From: JBBRGG01 sp038240875
Lineage (GTDB): Bacteria; Planctomycetota; Phycisphaerae; Phycisphaerales; UBA1924
Reading direction: 5' to 3'
Length of the DNA: 6,501 nucleotides
Assembly (NCBI GenBank): GCA_038240875.1
Contig: JBBRGG010000196.1
Span: forward strand, 1-6,501
Part shown: positions 5,581 through 6,501 of the stretch, one piece after another
Position numbering within the stretch: position 1 is the stretch's first letter
Layout of the letters: each line of letters opens with the position of its first letter
The notes under the pieces: model-generated
What the model saw: the letters and a program-made list of their open reading frames with translations, nothing else
The model's database searches: none
Told to the model about the DNA's origin: nothing
Translations under genes and position numbers: made by a program

Positions 5581-6501
5581 TTAGGTTGCGGGAACAGGAA
5601 TCTTGGAGATTGATTGTGGCCGAGCAGAGGATTTGGGCGTTCGTGTACGTGCCTTGCTGGTTGAACTTGCGGGCTTGCTTTCGAGGGTTTGAGTGCGGGT
5701 TTGGTCGAAAGTTTGGTCGAGGGTTTGGTCGAGTGCTTGGGCAAGATCGGCGATGATGTCGCGCACGTTTTCGAGGCCGACGGAGAGCCGGACAAGGCCA
5801 TCGGTGATGCCGGTGGCTTCGCGCTGGGCTTTAGAAACGTCGGCGTGGGTCATCGTGACTGGGTGGGTGATGAGGGTTTCAGCGGCGCCAAGATTTTCCG
5901 CGAGCGAGCAGAGGCGTACGGAGTTCATGAGTGTTCGCCCTGCGTCGGCTCCCCCTTTGAGCTCGAAGGCGATGATGCCGCCGTGGTATGCAATGTTGTC
6001 GGGGTCGGCGTGGGCGTGGAGTTTTTTCGCGAGCGTGTGCTGCGGGAAGGACTCAAGGCCGGGGTACGCGACGCGCGCGACTAGTGGGTGTGCTTCGAGG
6101 AATTTTGCGACCACGAGCGCGCTTTGCGAGTGGTGGCGAATTCGCAGAGGCAGGGTTTTGAGCCCGCGAAGCGTGAGCCATGCCTCGAAGGGGGCTTGGA
6201 TACTGCCAACGGTTTTGCGTATGAGGCGGAAGCGGGAGAGAAGGGTTTCACCGCGGGTGACCAGAGAGCCGCCAACGGTCGCATTGTGGCCTTCGATATA
6301 TTTGGTAGTGGAGTAGACGGAGATGTCAGCGCCGAGATCGAGCGGGCGAAGGATCACGGGCGTGAGGAACGTGTTATCGACGGCGAGCAGCACGCCACGG
6401 GCGCGTGTGATCTGCGCGATTGCTTCTACATCGGTCAAGATGAGTGTGGGGTTTGCGGGCGTTTCGATGAAGACCAGGCGTGTGCGTTCGTTGATCGCGG
6501 C
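5581..6501 (-). CDS. Cys/Met metabolism PLP-dependent enzyme, cystathionine gamma-synthase/lyase type (N-terminus cut by window edge)
   Basis: The last 306 residues of a fold-type I PLP enzyme; about 140 N-terminal residues lie beyond the right edge. The frame stays open to 6501. A TTG at 6438 is an internal Leu codon, because residues before it match the family (FIETPANP). Visible landmarks: ETPANP (13-18), AVDNTFLTP with Asp42, STTKYIEGHNATVGG with the PLP Lys67, SLAENLGAAETL (199-210) with the Glu typical of gamma-acting members, THPVTMTHA, and RLSVGLE with Arg238. The active site looks intact and closer to the consensus than that of the second PLP enzyme downstream. Cystathionine gamma-synthase, cystathionine gamma-lyase and O-acyl-homoserine sulfhydrylase all fit; context favours a methionine-synthesis role. 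After the usual end of the family (about residue 257) comes a tail of about 49 residues that is repeat-bearing, basic and rich in Ser/Thr. It is the first gene of the cluster visible here, so its promoter is out of view. Confidence 0.92.
   Translation of the reverse strand, partial: AAINERTRLVFIETPANPTLILTDVEAIAQITRARGVLLAVDNTFLTPVILRPLDLGADISVYSTTKYIEGHNATVGGSLVTRGETLLSRFRLIRKTVGSIQAPFEAWLTLRGLKTLPLRIRHHSQSALVVAKFLEAHPLVARVAYPGLESFPQHTLAKKLHAHADPDNIAYHGGIIAFELKGGADAGRTLMNSVRLCSLAENLGAAETLITHPVTMTHADVSKAQREATGITDGLVRLSVGLENVRDIIADLAQALDQTLDQTFDQTRTQTLESKPASSTSKARTRTPKSSARPQSISKIPVPAT
5700..5735. repeat. 12-bp in-frame tandem repeat in the 3' part of the PLP enzyme gene
   Basis: Three 12-bp units (tttggtcgaaag, tttggtcgaggg, tttggtcgagtg) at 5700, 5712 and 5724 share the core tttggtcga. 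In frame on the minus strand they encode LDQT, LDQT and FDQT in the C-terminal extension, straight after the last conserved helix of the enzyme. Confidence 0.85.

Larger units (their letters stand above)
1196..6501 (-). other. Putative operon: aspartate to homoserine and transsulfuration
   Basis: Four genes on the minus strand in one direction: PLP enzyme, AK-HSD, PLP enzyme, asd. The gaps are 137, 15 and 87 bases. None contains a convincing intrinsic terminator, and I see no strong promoter in them. A probable terminator lies after asd. AK, ASD and HSD complete the three steps from aspartate to homoserine, and the PLP enzymes fit the next sulfur-transfer steps. The 137-base gap (5444-5580) is the most likely place for an internal promoter, but no good -35/-10 pair or riboswitch-like fold stands out. 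Co-transcription is inferred from layout only. Confidence 0.6.

Noticed and set aside
5693..6316. A 207-codon + strand open frame antisense to the first PLP enzyme gene
   Set aside because: Arg/Ser/Ala/Trp-rich shadow translation; the opposite strand encodes conserved PLP enzyme motifs over the whole span.
6436..6438. TTG at 6438 as the start of the first PLP enzyme
   Set aside because: The frame stays open to the window edge, and the 21 codons before the TTG encode the conserved ETPANP region, so the TTG is an internal Leu codon.

Overview
The window holds five protein-coding genes. It looks like a chromosomal, GC-rich bacterial region with housekeeping content and no sign of mobile DNA, RNA genes or CRISPR. 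A futalosine-pathway (MqnD-type) enzyme combined with a compact aspartokinase-homoserine dehydrogenase fusion and weak Shine-Dalgarno signals would fit a planctomycete-like bacterium. That placement is inference only, because no phylogenetic marker is present.

Left part (1-1033, + strand): a clear rho-independent terminator hairpin sits at the very left edge and closes an upstream gene outside the window. After it comes a gene for an MqnD-family protein, the putative 1,4-dihydroxy-6-naphthoate synthase of the futalosine route to menaquinone. Its start is best placed at 71, because the longer open frame begins inside the terminator.

Middle gap (1034-1195): a convergent intergenic region of 162 bases with two inverted repeats. 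One of them, followed by a U-rich stretch on the minus strand, probably ends the operon on the right. A 49-codon open frame there is doubtful.

Right part (1196-6501, - strand): four genes in one direction. In transcription order they are a Cys/Met-metabolism PLP enzyme cut by the right edge (6501-5581), a bifunctional aspartokinase/homoserine dehydrogenase (5443-3650), a second and divergent Cys/Met-metabolism PLP enzyme (3634-2375), and aspartate-semialdehyde dehydrogenase (2287-1196). Together AK, ASD and HSD carry aspartate to homoserine. The two PLP enzymes are of the kind that turn activated homoserine and a sulfur donor into cystathionine and homocysteine. The block therefore reads as an aspartate-to-homoserine-to-methionine (transsulfuration) cluster. 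The homoserine acyltransferase needed between the two halves is not in the window.

Unusual points: the AK-HSD fusion has no ACT regulatory domain between or after its catalytic domains, and a cation-binding Glu in the HSD domain appears to be Ser. The second PLP enzyme has a divergent active-site loop. Three neighbouring genes each carry short in-frame tandem repeats (12 or 15 bp units) that encode Ser/Thr/Gln/Pro-rich inserts or tails. I did not find a wholly new system.
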